This document shows positions 14,432-24,101 of a DNA stretch of 64,000 nt, piece after piece (positions within the stretch are counted from its first letter, which is position 1; each line of letters starts with the position of its first letter). The notes beneath the pieces were generated by a model, which worked only from the letters and a program-made list of their open reading frames with translations, did no database searches and had not been told where the DNA came from. The stretch is from assembly GCF_003991585.1 (NCBI RefSeq), contig NZ_PQSP01000001.1:496001-560000 (forward strand), in the 5' to 3' direction. The translations under genes and the position numbers were made by a program. This stretch comes from Saezia sanguinis. GTDB lineage: Bacteria; Pseudomonadota; Gammaproteobacteria; Burkholderiales; Burkholderiaceae_C.

Positions 14432-14459
14432 GAGCCAGATAATACACAATGTCGAAAGC
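14432..14459 (-). other. Right attachment site (attR), XerCD/dif-like
   Basis: Phage arm GAGCCAGATAA and core TACACA joined to the chromosomal arm ATGTCGAAAGC. The chromosomal arm differs from the phage arm ATGTCAAAAGT at two of eleven positions, which shows how the phage site mimics the host site. Joining this arm to the left flank arm at 1308-1318 rebuilds the empty site. Confidence 0.65.
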
Positions 14460-14531
14460 AATAGATGGTTTTGGAACTATCCAGGTGCCATGTGCATCTA
14501 TCCTTTCCACAAGTACTTATCTCACGAATTA

Positions 14532-15308
14532 TTATTGTTTCTGTTTCGATGATTCATACATACAGATGCTTGCTGCAACTGCTGCGTTAAATGATTCTTC
14601 GCCACCAGGTTGATCAATACGCACAATTTGGTTGCAATGTTGCAGCAGTTCTGCAGAGATTCCCTGGCCTTCATGTCCTACGACCCAAGCACATGGCCAT
14701 GGCAATTGCAGTTGTTGAAGGCTTTTTTCTGCGTGTGAGCTGGTCCCAAGCAACGGCAGCTTCAGGAGATGTTGCAACTGTTCAAGGCTGCATTGCTCAT
14801 GTAGTTGCAGTGAAAAATGTGCTCCCATACCTGCGCGCAGCACTTTCGGTGCCCAGAGTCCACAGGTGCCTTTCAAGGCAATGATCTGTTTAAACCCAAA
14901 AGCGGCCGCACTACGCAGGATCGTTCCAATGTTGCCGGGGTCTTGCAGGCGGTCCAGCACCACTGTTGGTGCATAAGGTGCAACCTCAGACTTCATTGTC
15001 TCTGGCTCGACCAGATAACCTATGCCGGCAGCGCTTTTTAAGCCGCTGATTTGCTCGAAAAGCATATCACTGAGCACGTAGACTTCTTGCGCAGAAGCGC
15101 CCAGATAAGCCAATTGTTGTTGCTCGTAGCCGCTTTGACTGTAAACAACCGCTTTTGCCACGCCCATTTTGTTCTGGTAAGCATGACACAGGTGCTCGCC
15201 TTCCAGCCAGATTTGCTCCAATTGCTGGTGGCTTGACGGTGTTTGCGACAGTCGATACAACTGTTTGACCAACACATTTTGCCGAGAGCTGATATATTTA
15301 GGTTGCAT
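14532..15308 (-). CDS. SpoU/TrmH-family RNA 2'-O-methyltransferase
   Basis: A 258-residue enzyme transferring methyl from S-adenosylmethionine to a ribose 2'-OH in rRNA or tRNA. The SPOUT knot motifs are present: LDRLQDPGNIGTILRSAAAFG (motif 1), WVVGHEGQGIS (motif 2) and GGEESFNAAVAASICMYES (motif 3). The N-terminal part (SSRQNVLVKQLYRLS...WLEGEHL) is the usual substrate-binding domain of the RlmB/TsnR group. The start ATG at 15308 was preferred to an upstream TTG at 15329. Substrate position cannot be told from sequence. It follows rnhB on the same strand, as in other Burkholderiales. Confidence 0.85.
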   Translation of the reverse strand: MQPKYISSRQNVLVKQLYRLSQTPSSHQQLEQIWLEGEHLCHAYQNKMGVAKAVVYSQSGYEQQQLAYLGASAQEVYVLSDMLFEQISGLKSAAGIGYLVEPETMKSEVAPYAPTVVLDRLQDPGNIGTILRSAAAFGFKQIIALKGTCGLWAPKVLRAGMGAHFSLQLHEQCSLEQLQHLLKLPLLGTSSHAEKSLQQLQLPWPCAWVVGHEGQGISAELLQHCNQIVRIDQPGGEESFNAAVAASICMYESSKQKQ

Positions 15309-15414
15309 CAAATTTTCATTTAATATCAATTAATTAAGAATTATGCTTAATTTAATTTGTTATAAATAATTTTCTTAAATATTGTTTTAATAAAAGTAAA
15401 TAACCAGTTGATAT

Positions 15415-16026
15415 TTAATAATTTTTAAGATTTTTTACCGGAGCAAATGATTTTCGATGTTCTGGGCAAGCCCCATGCTCCTGCAAGGCAGCAAGATGCT
15501 TGGCTGTACCATACCCTTTGTGTACCGAAAAGCCATATTGTGGATATGCCTCATGCATGTGTTCAAGCAATTGATCCCGATAGACTTTTGCCAAAATAGA
15601 TGCTGCTGAAATACAAGGAACCTTGGCGTCTCCTTTTACAATGGCTTCCGCTTCACATCGGACAACCGGGATACGATTACCATCCACCAGTATCTTTACG
15701 GGGGGCAGCCGCAACCCATCGACGGCCCTGCGCATAGCCAGCATGGTGGCTTGTAAAATGTTCAAGGTATCGATCTCTTCCACGCTGGCCTGGGCAATAG
15801 AGCAGCAAAGCGCTTTGGCTTTTATCTCTTCAAACAGAACGGAACGGCGTAGTGCGGTGAGTTTTTTGCTGTCAGCCAGCCCCTCAATCGGGTGATCTTC
15901 ATCCAGAATCACTGCGGCAGCCACCACAGGGCCTGCTAACGGGCCACGCCCTGCTTCGTCGACTCCGGCAACCAGGCCTGGAGATGTCCAGTCAAATGCA
16001 GCCTGCAGGGTATTTTGTTTTTTCAT
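15415..16026 (-). CDS. rnhB: Ribonuclease HII
   Basis: A 203-residue enzyme that cuts the RNA strand of RNA:DNA hybrids and removes single ribonucleotides from DNA. The family signature [14 protein letters not shown] with the catalytic Asp-Glu is near residue 21, followed by LADSKKL, and [22 protein letters not shown] carries the further acidic site and the helix typical of type HII. Length is usual. It follows lpxB after about 130 bases, closing the envelope gene block. Confidence 0.95.
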   Translation of the reverse strand: MKKQNTLQAAFDWTSPGLVAGVDEAGRGPLAGPVVAAAVILDEDHPIEGLADSKKLTALRRSVLFEEIKAKALCCSIAQASVEEIDTLNILQATMLAMRRAVDGLRLPPVKILVDGNRIPVVRCEAEAIVKGDAKVPCISAASILAKVYRDQLLEHMHEAYPQYGFSVHKGYGTAKHLAALQEHGACPEHRKSFAPVKNLKNY

Positions 16027-16156
16027 AAGGACACTGATGCACTACAGGTAGATAACTCCATAGGCAGATTCAAATGATGACGGTCTTTTCCCAAATCATA
16101 ACTCTCGAATTTTAGGGCAAAACGTGTAAGACCATATCAATAACAGTGCCCACGCT

Positions 16157-17320
16157 TCAACATCCAAGTGCCTGGACAATGGCATTTGTTGCCATTTTGG
16201 CTGTATTCTGGCGTAACAGCACATGCAATTCAGTAAAGCGTTTTTGAAGCGACTCCATTTTTCCGGGGGCATCAAGCCAGGCCAACAGGTCCTGCGCTAG
16301 TTGTTCAGGCGTTACTTGTGCCTGTACCCGCTCTGGCACCATGCTTTCTTTGCAAAGGATATTGGGGAGCCCAATCCATGGCAAATAGCTCATGCGCCGA
16401 AGGATAAACCCCGAAATTGCCCCCACTTTATAGGCAATGACCATAGGGCGTTTATACAGAGCGGCTTCAAGCGTTGCCGTACCGCTGGCAATCAAAGCCA
16501 CATCACACGCAGCCAGAACCTGGCCGGCACGCCCTTCTGTCACCTGGATCCGTTCAGGAGGCAATCCAGAGGCCTGTACAAGCGGTAACGCCATTGGCAT
16601 CAGGCCAGGCGCTACAGGAAAAAGAAAATGTGCCTGAGGCCGGTATTGGAGCAGTTTTCGGGCTGTTGCCAAAAAAGGAGCGCCAAGCCGCTGCATTTCA
16701 GAACGACGGCTCCCGGGCATAATGGCAATCACGGCATCAGGTGCATTCTGCAGGTTGAATTCTGCCCTGGCACCTTGCTGGTCAATTTCCAGCGGAATTT
16801 CGTCTGCCAGAGGGTGCCCGACATAGGTGGCGGCAACGCCGGCTTTTTCATATATAGCTGGCTCAAACGGAAACAGGCACAATACCAGATCCGTGCTTTC
16901 TTTGATGGCTTTCATGCGCCAGCCGCGCCAGGCCCAGATGGACGGGCTGACAAAATGAATGGCTTTGATGCCCGCCTGGCGTACACGCTTTTCCAGCCCC
17001 AGATTAAAGTCCGGCGCATCCACACCAATAAATGCTGCAGGTCGGTCTGCCAGAATTCTGTCCCCGACCTGGCGGCGTAGCGCACTGAGTTCGCGGTAGC
17101 TTTTAATGGCATCCACATAACCATGCACAGCCAGTTTGTCGTAGGGCCACCAGCAGTCAAACCCCTGTGCCTGCATCTGGCTGCCGCCAATCCCCGCAGC
17201 CTGTACATCGGGCCAATGCTCGTGCATGCCTTTCAGCAGCAAACCTGCCAGCATATCCCCGGAAGCCTCTCCGGCAACCATTCTGAACTGAGGAGTAGCC
17301 ATGTGGCGATGCTGAGGCAT
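16157..17320 (-). CDS. lpxB: Lipid-A-disaccharide synthase
   Basis: A 387-residue GT19 enzyme condensing UDP-2,3-diacylglucosamine with lipid X to the lipid A disaccharide at the inner membrane. The N-terminal VAGEASGDMLAG signature and the C-terminal GTATLEAALYKRPMVIAYK region are present. The ATG at 17320, preceded by AGG in AGGTAAAGAG, is the likely start. A TTG at 17335 would overlap the end of lpxA. The gene starts five bases after lpxA ends, so the two are coupled. Confidence 0.95.
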   Translation of the reverse strand: MPQHRHMATPQFRMVAGEASGDMLAGLLLKGMHEHWPDVQAAGIGGSQMQAQGFDCWWPYDKLAVHGYVDAIKSYRELSALRRQVGDRILADRPAAFIGVDAPDFNLGLEKRVRQAGIKAIHFVSPSIWAWRGWRMKAIKESTDLVLCLFPFEPAIYEKAGVAATYVGHPLADEIPLEIDQQGARAEFNLQNAPDAVIAIMPGSRRSEMQRLGAPFLATARKLLQYRPQAHFLFPVAPGLMPMALPLVQASGLPPERIQVTEGRAGQVLAACDVALIASGTATLEAALYKRPMVIAYKVGAISGFILRRMSYLPWIGLPNILCKESMVPERVQAQVTPEQLAQDLLAWLDAPGKMESLQKRFTELHVLLRQNTAKMATNAIVQALGC

Positions 17321-17324
17321 CTCT

Positions 17325-18113
17325 TTACCTGACAATCCCGCGGGTGGATTGCTGTAAAAACTCTTGCATCAACCGGGAGTCAAATTCTTCCTCAGGCGTC
17401 GCAAATGGCAATGCTTCAATTTCAGCTCGGGCTGTAGCCAGCGTCAGGTTGTCCCGGTAAAGCAGCCGGTACATGGCTTTGATGCGTGTAATACGCTCGC
17501 GTGTAAAGCCACGTCGACGCAGCCCCTCAATGTTAAAGCCATGCACATGGGCAGGATTGCCGTCAACCATCATAAATGGAGGCACATCCTGGGAAATAGC
17601 GCTGGCAAAACCAATCATGACATGGGCTCCGATATGCACAAACTGGTGTACACCGGTCAGGCCGCCAATGATGGCGTAATCCCCCATATGCACATGCCCG
17701 GCCAGCGTTGCATTATTGGCCAGAATGGTATGGCTGCCCAGTTGAACATCATGAGCCAGGTGTACATAGGCCATGATCCAGTTGTTGCTTCCTATCCGCG
17801 TGACACCACCATCCCCCTGGGTGCCCAGGCTGAAGGTGCAGTACTCATGGATGGTATTGGAGTCTCCGATTTCAAGTGCGGTGTTTTCGCCCTGGTACTT
17901 TTTGTCCTGAGGCATGCAGCCTATGGAGTTGAATTGCAGGATTTTGTTATGGCAACCAATGGTCGTGTTGCCTTCGATCACACAATGGGATGCCACAGTG
18001 GTCCCCTGCCCAATGCGGACCTGGGACCCAATGATGGTAAATGGACCAATTTCGACGTCAGAATCAAGCTCTGCTTTCGGATCTACGATTGCCGAAGGGT
18101 GGATCTTCGCCAT
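17325..18113 (-). CDS. lpxA: UDP-N-acetylglucosamine acyltransferase
   Basis: A 262-residue left-handed beta-helix enzyme performing the first step of lipid A synthesis, transfer of a 3-hydroxyacyl group from acyl carrier protein to UDP-GlcNAc. Hexapeptide repeats fill the first 190 residues, and [27 protein letters not shown] contains the catalytic His. The C-terminal helical part ([20 protein letters not shown]) is typical. It lies 119 bases after fabZ and directly before lpxB. Confidence 0.96.
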   Translation of the reverse strand: MAKIHPSAIVDPKAELDSDVEIGPFTIIGSQVRIGQGTTVASHCVIEGNTTIGCHNKILQFNSIGCMPQDKKYQGENTALEIGDSNTIHEYCTFSLGTQGDGGVTRIGSNNWIMAYVHLAHDVQLGSHTILANNATLAGHVHMGDYAIIGGLTGVHQFVHIGAHVMIGFASAISQDVPPFMMVDGNPAHVHGFNIEGLRRRGFTRERITRIKAMYRLLYRDNLTLATARAEIEALPFATPEEEFDSRLMQEFLQQSTRGIVR

Positions 18114-18170
18114 AGCTTACCGCCTTTGTATACACAATCACTGCTTCATGCAAGCAGATGCTTCAACACA

Positions 18171-18217
18171 GGTTTGCCAGCGCCAGTTCTCAACCTTCAT
18201 GCTTTGACCGGCAAACC
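18171..18217. repeat. 8-bp inverted repeat between fabZ and lpxA
   Basis: GGTTTGCC at 18171-18178 pairs with GGCAAACC at 18210-18217 over a 31-base loop. It lies in the transcribed gap between fabZ and lpxA; there is no T-run, so it may shape mRNA processing rather than end transcription. Confidence 0.4.
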
Positions 18218-18232
18218 GCAAGCAGCCAGATA

Positions 18233-18703
18233 TCAGCTGTTAGGATCGTTGATAGAACCGCGCATGGCGCACATCAGTGTGGCTTCTACTGCCAGCTCGC
18301 CATCCACCAACGCCCTGCCGCTGGAGCGGAACATGCGTGCTTTGGCCTTTTCAAAAGTCACCTCCAGAATCAGTTGATCGCCTGGGATCACTGGACGGCG
18401 AAAACGTGCACCGTCAATTGAGGTGAAATAAAACAGCATTTGTGCCGTATCAGCAATATCAAAAGTTTTGAAAGCCAGCAAAGCAGATGCCTGAGCCAAT
18501 GCTTCCAGAATCAAAACACCAGGCATAACGGGTTTTTCAGGAAAATGTCCTGTAAAACAGGGTTCGTTAATGGTGATGTTTTTTAATGCCCTGATTTGTT
18601 TTCCTGGCTCAAGCTCCAGTACTCGGTCAACAAGCAAAAAAGGATAACGATGAGGTAACTTGGATAATATATGCTGGATATCCATTACTACAGGGCTAGT
18701 CAT
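18233..18703 (-). CDS. fabZ: 3-hydroxyacyl-ACP dehydratase FabZ
   Basis: A 156-residue hot-dog fold dehydratase of fatty acid synthesis. [35 protein letters not shown] with the catalytic His and Glu, and the usual length identify it. The start overlaps the end of lpxD by eight bases; an inner ATG at 18685 is an alternative. Its place between lpxD and lpxA ties fatty acid to lipid A synthesis. Confidence 0.95.
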   Translation of the reverse strand: MTSPVVMDIQHILSKLPHRYPFLLVDRVLELEPGKQIRALKNITINEPCFTGHFPEKPVMPGVLILEALAQASALLAFKTFDIADTAQMLFYFTSIDGARFRRPVIPGDQLILEVTFEKAKARMFRSSGRALVDGELAVEATLMCAMRGSINDPNS

Positions 18704-19775
18704 GAGTTTTATCGGTTGAGTTAGTTGTTAAATTTGAAACCTGCTTTTCCAATGCGCGTATGCGATCGCGCATATGGCTCAGTTGCCTGAACATGGCTGC
18801 ATTCTTACGCCAAGCATTGGCTTCGTCAAAAGGGACAATACCACTGTAAAAACCGGGTTTGCTGATAGAGCGTGTTACGTTGGTAGCCGCCATGACCACC
18901 ACGTCATCCACAATTTCCAGATGCCCGGCCATGCCTACAGCACCCCCGATAATACACCGTTTACCAATATGGGTACTACCGGATATCCCCACACACGAGG
19001 CCATAGCGGTGTCGTCGCCAACATGGACATTATGGGCTATTTGAATCAAATTATCCAGCTTGACGCCATCGCCAATCACTGTATCTTCAAGTGCGCCGCG
19101 GTCCACACAGGTATTGGCGCCAATTTCCACATGGTCACCAATCAATACACCACCCAACTGCTCAATTTTGACCCAGCGTTTGTTTTCCGGTGCATAACCA
19201 AACCCATCGGCACCAATGACAGAACCTGAGTGAATGCGGGTAAAATTTCCCACCCGGCATTCATTCATGATGGAGACCAGCGGTGCAATATAGCTGTCAT
19301 GCCCAACAGAGGCATGAATACCTATATAGCTTTGTGCACCGATCTGTGTATGCTCACCAATGCGGGCATAGGCATCAATCACTGCACCTGCCCCGATCGT
19401 GGCTGTATCGGCCACATGCGCTGTCGGATGAATTGTTGCCGACGGTGCAATCCGCTCGGCCAGATGTGCTTGCAGACCTTGCACATGCTTTTTCCACCAC
19501 TGGGTCAGCCGGGCAAAATACAAATACGGGTCTACTGTGATAATGACTGGGCCATCATGGAGATTTGCATATTCTGCAACCATGATAACAACGCTGGCCT
19601 TTGTTGCTGCCAGCGCTGCTTTGTACTGTGCTCCAGCGATAAAGCTGATGCTGCCTGACTGCGCCTGCTCCAGTGATGCCAGTTGGTTAAGCGGCGTATC
19701 AGGATCTCCACGCAACTCTCCGCCCAAAGCATCAACAATGTCCCCCACTCGAATGGGTTGGTCAAGCGCTTTCAC
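18696..19775 (-). CDS. lpxD: UDP-3-O-acylglucosamine N-acyltransferase
   Basis: A 359-residue acyltransferase that adds the N-linked hydroxyacyl chain in the third step of lipid A synthesis. It has the N-terminal uridine-binding domain, a long stretch of hexapeptide repeats, and [18 protein letters not shown] with the catalytic His. The start codon is GTG. It follows the ompH/skp gene after 19 bases in the bamA-skp-lpxD order conserved in proteobacteria. Confidence 0.95.
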   Translation of the reverse strand: MKALDQPIRVGDIVDALGGELRGDPDTPLNQLASLEQAQSGSISFIAGAQYKAALAATKASVVIMVAEYANLHDGPVIITVDPYLYFARLTQWWKKHVQGLQAHLAERIAPSATIHPTAHVADTATIGAGAVIDAYARIGEHTQIGAQSYIGIHASVGHDSYIAPLVSIMNECRVGNFTRIHSGSVIGADGFGYAPENKRWVKIEQLGGVLIGDHVEIGANTCVDRGALEDTVIGDGVKLDNLIQIAHNVHVGDDTAMASCVGISGSTHIGKRCIIGGAVGMAGHLEIVDDVVVMAATNVTRSISKPGFYSGIVPFDEANAWRKNAAMFRQLSHMRDRIRALEKQVSNLTTNSTDKTHD

Positions 19776-19794
19776 AACAGACTTACAGCCAGTA

Positions 19795-20298
19795 TTACTT
19801 GTTCAAAATAGCCAAAACCTTATCTGTGATATCCAGTTCAGGTTTGACAAAGGCTGCTTCAGTCAGAATCAGGTCGAATTTCTCATTTGCAGCAATTTGA
19901 CGCACAGCCGTATTGGCACGATCCAGCAATATCTGCAACTCCTGGTTGCGGCGTGTGTTCAGATCACGCTGAAACTCGTCGCGCATTCTGTCAAATTTTT
20001 CAATCTCTTGCTGAATCTGTGCCTGGCGAGTTGCTTTGTTGGATTCTGACAAAGTGGGAGCATCTTTCGTGAAGGTATCAACCATGCCCTGCACTTTGGT
20101 TCCCTGCGCCTCCAGATCACGCTGACGGGCAGCAAACTCCTGCTCCAGCTTGGTCTGCGAAGCTCTGGCCATATTGGACTCAGACAAAATACGCTCGGTA
20201 TTCACAACCCCGACTCGGCTGCTTTGGGCATAGCTCAGCGCCGGAGCAGCAAGAAGGGAAACAGCAATACTGATGGAAATAAGGAATTGTTTCAACAT
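19795..20298 (-). CDS. skp: Periplasmic chaperone Skp/OmpH
   Basis: A 167-residue periplasmic holdase for unfolded outer membrane proteins. A signal peptide ends at about residue 24 (LSYA|QSS); the rest is mostly coiled coil ([14 protein letters not shown]...[16 protein letters not shown]), matching the tentacle arms of the Skp trimer. Length and position between bamA and lpxD are as expected. Confidence 0.93.
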   Translation of the reverse strand: MLKQFLISISIAVSLLAAPALSYAQSSRVGVVNTERILSESNMARASQTKLEQEFAARQRDLEAQGTKVQGMVDTFTKDAPTLSESNKATRQAQIQQEIEKFDRMRDEFQRDLNTRRNQELQILLDRANTAVRQIAANEKFDLILTEAAFVKPELDITDKVLAILNK

Positions 20299-20313
20299 AA
20301 AAGTCTTTATTTG

Positions 20314-22671
20314 TTAAAAAGAAGTACCTATCTGGAACTGGAATCTTTCGATTTTATCATCATCATTCTTCTTGATAGGAATCGCGTAACTGAATTTTAG
20401 CGGCCCCAATGGAGAAATCCAGCTAAAGCCAAAGCCGACTGACATACGCGCGTCACTGAACTGCCAGCCACTGCGCTTGGAGTCAACATACTCGTAGTTT
20501 ACGATTGAAGTCTCATAATCTGTCGCTACGTTACCATAATCCAGGAATGCAGACAGGCGCAAGGTCCGATCGCTGCCAGAACCAGGAAACGGTGCATACA
20601 GTTCCAGGTTGACATTATATGAGCGGGCCCCGCCGCTGTATGTATCAGTCGCTATATCATAGCGGCCAAAAGTGCCTGACTCAAAGCCACGCACAAAACC
20701 TTGCCCGCCACCATAAAAATTCTTAAACACAGGGAAATCCTTGCTCCCTATGCCTCTGCCGTAACCAATTTCACCATTAAAGGCAAATGTGAAGTCACGA
20801 CCAAGAGGAATCCAGCGCTGATACTGGTAAGTGCCTTTGAAATAATGGGTATCGCCCAGCAGGCTCAACTCACCATTCAAGCGGTGCAGTGTGCCCTTCG
20901 TTGGCACCAGCGAACTGTCACGCGAATCCCTGCCCCAGCCGATTGTCAAGGGGAAATAGGTCGACCTTTCACCATACTGCTCAATATATTGCTCGTAAGC
21001 GCGCGGCAATTCCCAACCGGGTTTAATGCGCGTGGTTTCACCTCCCAAACCAAAGTAAACCTTATCCACTTCGCTGAAAGGCACACCGAACCGGAAAGCG
21101 GCCCCTGCTGTTTCAATTGAATAATACTGGCTGCTGCTGGTACTGGAGTATGGGCGGGTTGTCGTGTAGTACAAATCAAACCCTCTGGAAACCCCCTCCT
21201 GCGTGAAGTACGGATTCAGCGTGCTCAAACGGAACTGCCTGTTGTATTTACTGCTGCTGATACCCAGGCCCAGATAGTTCCCGGTACCGAACACATTCTC
21301 CTGCGAAATCCCTGCATTCACAGACACCTTGTCGTCACTGGAGAAGCCTGCCCCCAGGGTCAGAGAGCCTGTAGGTTTCTCTGTCACCTGCATGGTAATG
21401 TCAACCTGGTCATCGGTATTAGGTACCGGAGATGTTTCCAGATTCACCTCAGTAAAGAAACCCAGGCGGTCAACGCGGTCACGTGAAAGCTGGATCTTGT
21501 CCCAGTCATACCAGGCACTTTCAAACTGCCTGAACTCACGCCGGATCACTTCATCACGTGTTCTGTCATTTCCTCTGATATTCACGTGTCTGACATAAAC
21601 ACGCCTTTGCGGTCTGGAAACCACCCGCAGCGCAACGGTGCCGTTTTCTCTGTCGATGCTAGGCTGCGGCTGGATCTGTGCAAATGCAAAGCCGTAGGAA
21701 CCGAATTTTTCGGAAAAAGACTTTACCAGCGCAGAAACTTCAGAAGCGTTATAAGGCTTGCCGATGCTCAGGTCAATGATGGACTTGAACTCATCTTCAC
21801 GCCCCAGGTAATCCCCTTCCAGTTCGACAGAGGACAATATATACTGCGGCCCTTCAGTCAGGTCCACAATCAGGGCAATACTTTCTTTATCTGGCGTGAT
21901 TTCAACCTGAGTTGAATTGATCTGGAAGTCCAGATAACCACGGTTCAGATAATATGAACGGATTTTTTCCAGATCGGCATTCAGCTTCTCGCGCGAATAA
22001 CGGTCGTTTTTCGTATACCAGGTCAGCCAGCCGCCCGATGTCAGCGACATCTCGCTCAGCAAACGGGAGGTTGAGACATCATGATTGCCGATGATGCGAA
22101 TCTCGTTGATCTTGGCAACACTGCCTTCCGTGATAATGAAGTTCACATTCACCCGGTTATTTTCAATCGGGGTCGATGTGATCTCCACCGCGGCAGAATA
22201 ATAGCTCTGGCTCAGGTACTGGCGCTTGATTTCCTGCTCGGCCTGATCAGCCAGCGCTTTATCAAAAGGACGCCCTTCAGCAATACCTACGCTGCGCAAG
22301 GCAGATATCAGCGCCTGGTTATCAAAAGCCTTGGCACCGGTAAACGACAGCGAGGCAATGGTCGGGCGCTCCTGCACCGAAATAACCAGCACCCCGTTAT
22401 ATGTACTCAGGCGCACATCTGAAAACAGGCCTGTGGCATACAGTGATTGAATCGCCGTCGTACCTTTATCATCGTCATACACCTCGCCAATCCTGAATGG
22501 CAGGCTGGCAAAAACCGTCCCTGGCTCTGCATGCTGCAAACCTTCAACGCGAATGTCTTGCAAGGTAAATGGCTCAACGGCTCGTGCCGGCAGGCTTAAT
22601 GCCCCTAATAAAGCAACGGCAGCAACGGTGATGGACCGTTTTTTAAAGCATAGGCTCAGGGTAGATCGCAT
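20314..22671 (-). CDS. bamA: Outer membrane assembly factor BamA
   Basis: A 785-residue outer membrane protein, the core of the BAM complex that inserts beta-barrel proteins. A signal peptide ends at about residue 31 (ARA). Five POTRA domains fill the part up to about 430 and the rest is a 16-strand barrel. The conserved VRGFE of loop 6 is present, and the chain ends in Phe, the usual outer membrane signal. It follows rseP after 39 bases and precedes its partner chaperone gene. Confidence 0.97.
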   Translation of the reverse strand: MRSTLSLCFKKRSITVAAVALLGALSLPARAVEPFTLQDIRVEGLQHAEPGTVFASLPFRIGEVYDDDKGTTAIQSLYATGLFSDVRLSTYNGVLVISVQERPTIASLSFTGAKAFDNQALISALRSVGIAEGRPFDKALADQAEQEIKRQYLSQSYYSAAVEITSTPIENNRVNVNFIITEGSVAKINEIRIIGNHDVSTSRLLSEMSLTSGGWLTWYTKNDRYSREKLNADLEKIRSYYLNRGYLDFQINSTQVEITPDKESIALIVDLTEGPQYILSSVELEGDYLGREDEFKSIIDLSIGKPYNASEVSALVKSFSEKFGSYGFAFAQIQPQPSIDRENGTVALRVVSRPQRRVYVRHVNIRGNDRTRDEVIRREFRQFESAWYDWDKIQLSRDRVDRLGFFTEVNLETSPVPNTDDQVDITMQVTEKPTGSLTLGAGFSSDDKVSVNAGISQENVFGTGNYLGLGISSSKYNRQFRLSTLNPYFTQEGVSRGFDLYYTTTRPYSSTSSSQYYSIETAGAAFRFGVPFSEVDKVYFGLGGETTRIKPGWELPRAYEQYIEQYGERSTYFPLTIGWGRDSRDSSLVPTKGTLHRLNGELSLLGDTHYFKGTYQYQRWIPLGRDFTFAFNGEIGYGRGIGSKDFPVFKNFYGGGQGFVRGFESGTFGRYDIATDTYSGGARSYNVNLELYAPFPGSGSDRTLRLSAFLDYGNVATDYETSIVNYEYVDSKRSGWQFSDARMSVGFGFSWISPLGPLKFSYAIPIKKNDDDKIERFQFQIGTSF

Positions 22672-22710
22672 GTATAGACAAATAAAGGTTAAAAAATAAA
22701 CTCAGATATT

Positions 22711-24066
22711 CTAACGCAACCACAGCCGCGTAATGTCATTGAATGTGGCCACAAACATCATGAGCAACAATAAACAAATGCCAGCACGCTGCAGATTGAG
22801 CATCCACGCCTCTGAGACCGGTTTTCCACGAATGGCTTCATAAAGATAGTACATCAAATGTCCGCCATCCAGAATGGGTAATGGTAACAGATTCAGAACG
22901 CCTAAACTTAAACTGACCAATGCCAGAAATCTCAGATATGAAATCCAGCCACTGCGCAACGAATCCCCTGCCACATCGGCAATGGTAATGGGTCCGCTTA
23001 AATTCTTGACCGTCGCCTGCCCCACCAGCATTTTGCCAATGGTTTTAATCGTCAGCCATGAGTATCCCCATGTTTCACTCAGGCCATAATTCAAGCTACC
23101 TAAAATACCGTAGCGTATTGTAACCATTTCTGGCACAGAACCAATACCTGCACCAATCTTTCCAACCCATGAACCCTGTTCCTCTACCCGGTCAGGCCGG
23201 ACATTCAGCTGCATTATCGTACCATTACGGTCAATTTCCCATGCAGATGGTTTTTCAGCGTTGGACTGGCGAATTAACCTGAGTAAAGTATTTCTATCTG
23301 TGACTGGGCGACCATCAATGGACATGACCCTGTCTCCAGCCTGTATGCCTGCCCGCTGAGCCGCGCCATCCGGAAACACCTCCTGAATCACAGGAAGGCT
23401 AAAAACACCTTCATAACCAATCTGAAGGATAAACTCAGGCCCGACATTTTTGGAGCCAAACTGACTTAACGGCAATGAAACAAAGCGCGTTCCCCCGGTT
23501 GGGCCGCGAAGCGCCAGTTGGACGTTTTCTTCCGAAAGAGCTGCTTCTGTCAATTTCAAGCGAAGATCCATCACCGACAAAACCGGCATAACCTCCCCTT
23601 GCCCAACGATCATGCCCGTGACCTCATCGCCGGACTGTATGCCCGCTTGCTGCATCATGGAGTTTTCGACTGGTGCAGCCAGAATGGCCCGCGGTTCATC
23701 AAACCCTGCAAATGCAATAATCGCAAAAAACAGCACTGCCAGAACGAGGTTCATAACCGGCCCGGCTGCAACAATCAGGGCGCGTGAGCGCAGCGGTTGC
23801 CGGTTAAATGCACGGTGGACCTCTGCTTCATCAACAGGCGCCTCCCGTTCATCCAGCATACGCACATAGCCCCCAAAAGGAATAGGGGCAATAGCAAATT
23901 CAGTGCGATCCGGCCCATAACGCCATATTAACAACGGCTTGCCAAAGCCTAGGGAAAAACGGAGAACTTTCACGCCGCACGCCACAGCAACCCGGTAGTG
24001 CCCGTACTCATGCACAACAATCAATATGCTTAAAGCAACGATAAATGCCAGAATGGTCAATAACAT
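22711..24066 (-). CDS. rseP: Site-2 protease RseP
   Basis: A 451-residue intramembrane zinc metalloprotease that cleaves anti-sigma factor RseA and leftover signal peptides. HEYGH at residues 19-23 is the zinc site. Two PDZ domains lie in the middle (one around GAAQRAGIQAGDRVMSIDG), and the C-terminal LLPLPILDGGH supplies the third zinc ligand. Its position between dxr and bamA is conserved and fits its role in the envelope stress response. Confidence 0.95.
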   Translation of the reverse strand: MLLTILAFIVALSILIVVHEYGHYRVAVACGVKVLRFSLGFGKPLLIWRYGPDRTEFAIAPIPFGGYVRMLDEREAPVDEAEVHRAFNRQPLRSRALIVAAGPVMNLVLAVLFFAIIAFAGFDEPRAILAAPVENSMMQQAGIQSGDEVTGMIVGQGEVMPVLSVMDLRLKLTEAALSEENVQLALRGPTGGTRFVSLPLSQFGSKNVGPEFILQIGYEGVFSLPVIQEVFPDGAAQRAGIQAGDRVMSIDGRPVTDRNTLLRLIRQSNAEKPSAWEIDRNGTIMQLNVRPDRVEEQGSWVGKIGAGIGSVPEMVTIRYGILGSLNYGLSETWGYSWLTIKTIGKMLVGQATVKNLSGPITIADVAGDSLRSGWISYLRFLALVSLSLGVLNLLPLPILDGGHLMYYLYEAIRGKPVSEAWMLNLQRAGICLLLLMMFVATFNDITRLWLR

Positions 24067-24101
24067 GATGGATTCTTCATTTTATGTTGGCCTGCACAGG
24101 A

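Larger units (their letters stand above)
7881..14442 (-). mobile_element. Filamentous prophage (inovirus), copy 2
   Basis: The second 6562-bp unit, with the same genes at an offset of 6562. The only difference noticed is the base at 13783 (T here, A at 7221). The near identity means that the array arose recently, is kept alike by recombination, or is partly an assembly matter. It would allow excision or rolling-circle production of a complete phage genome across the junction. Confidence 0.92.
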
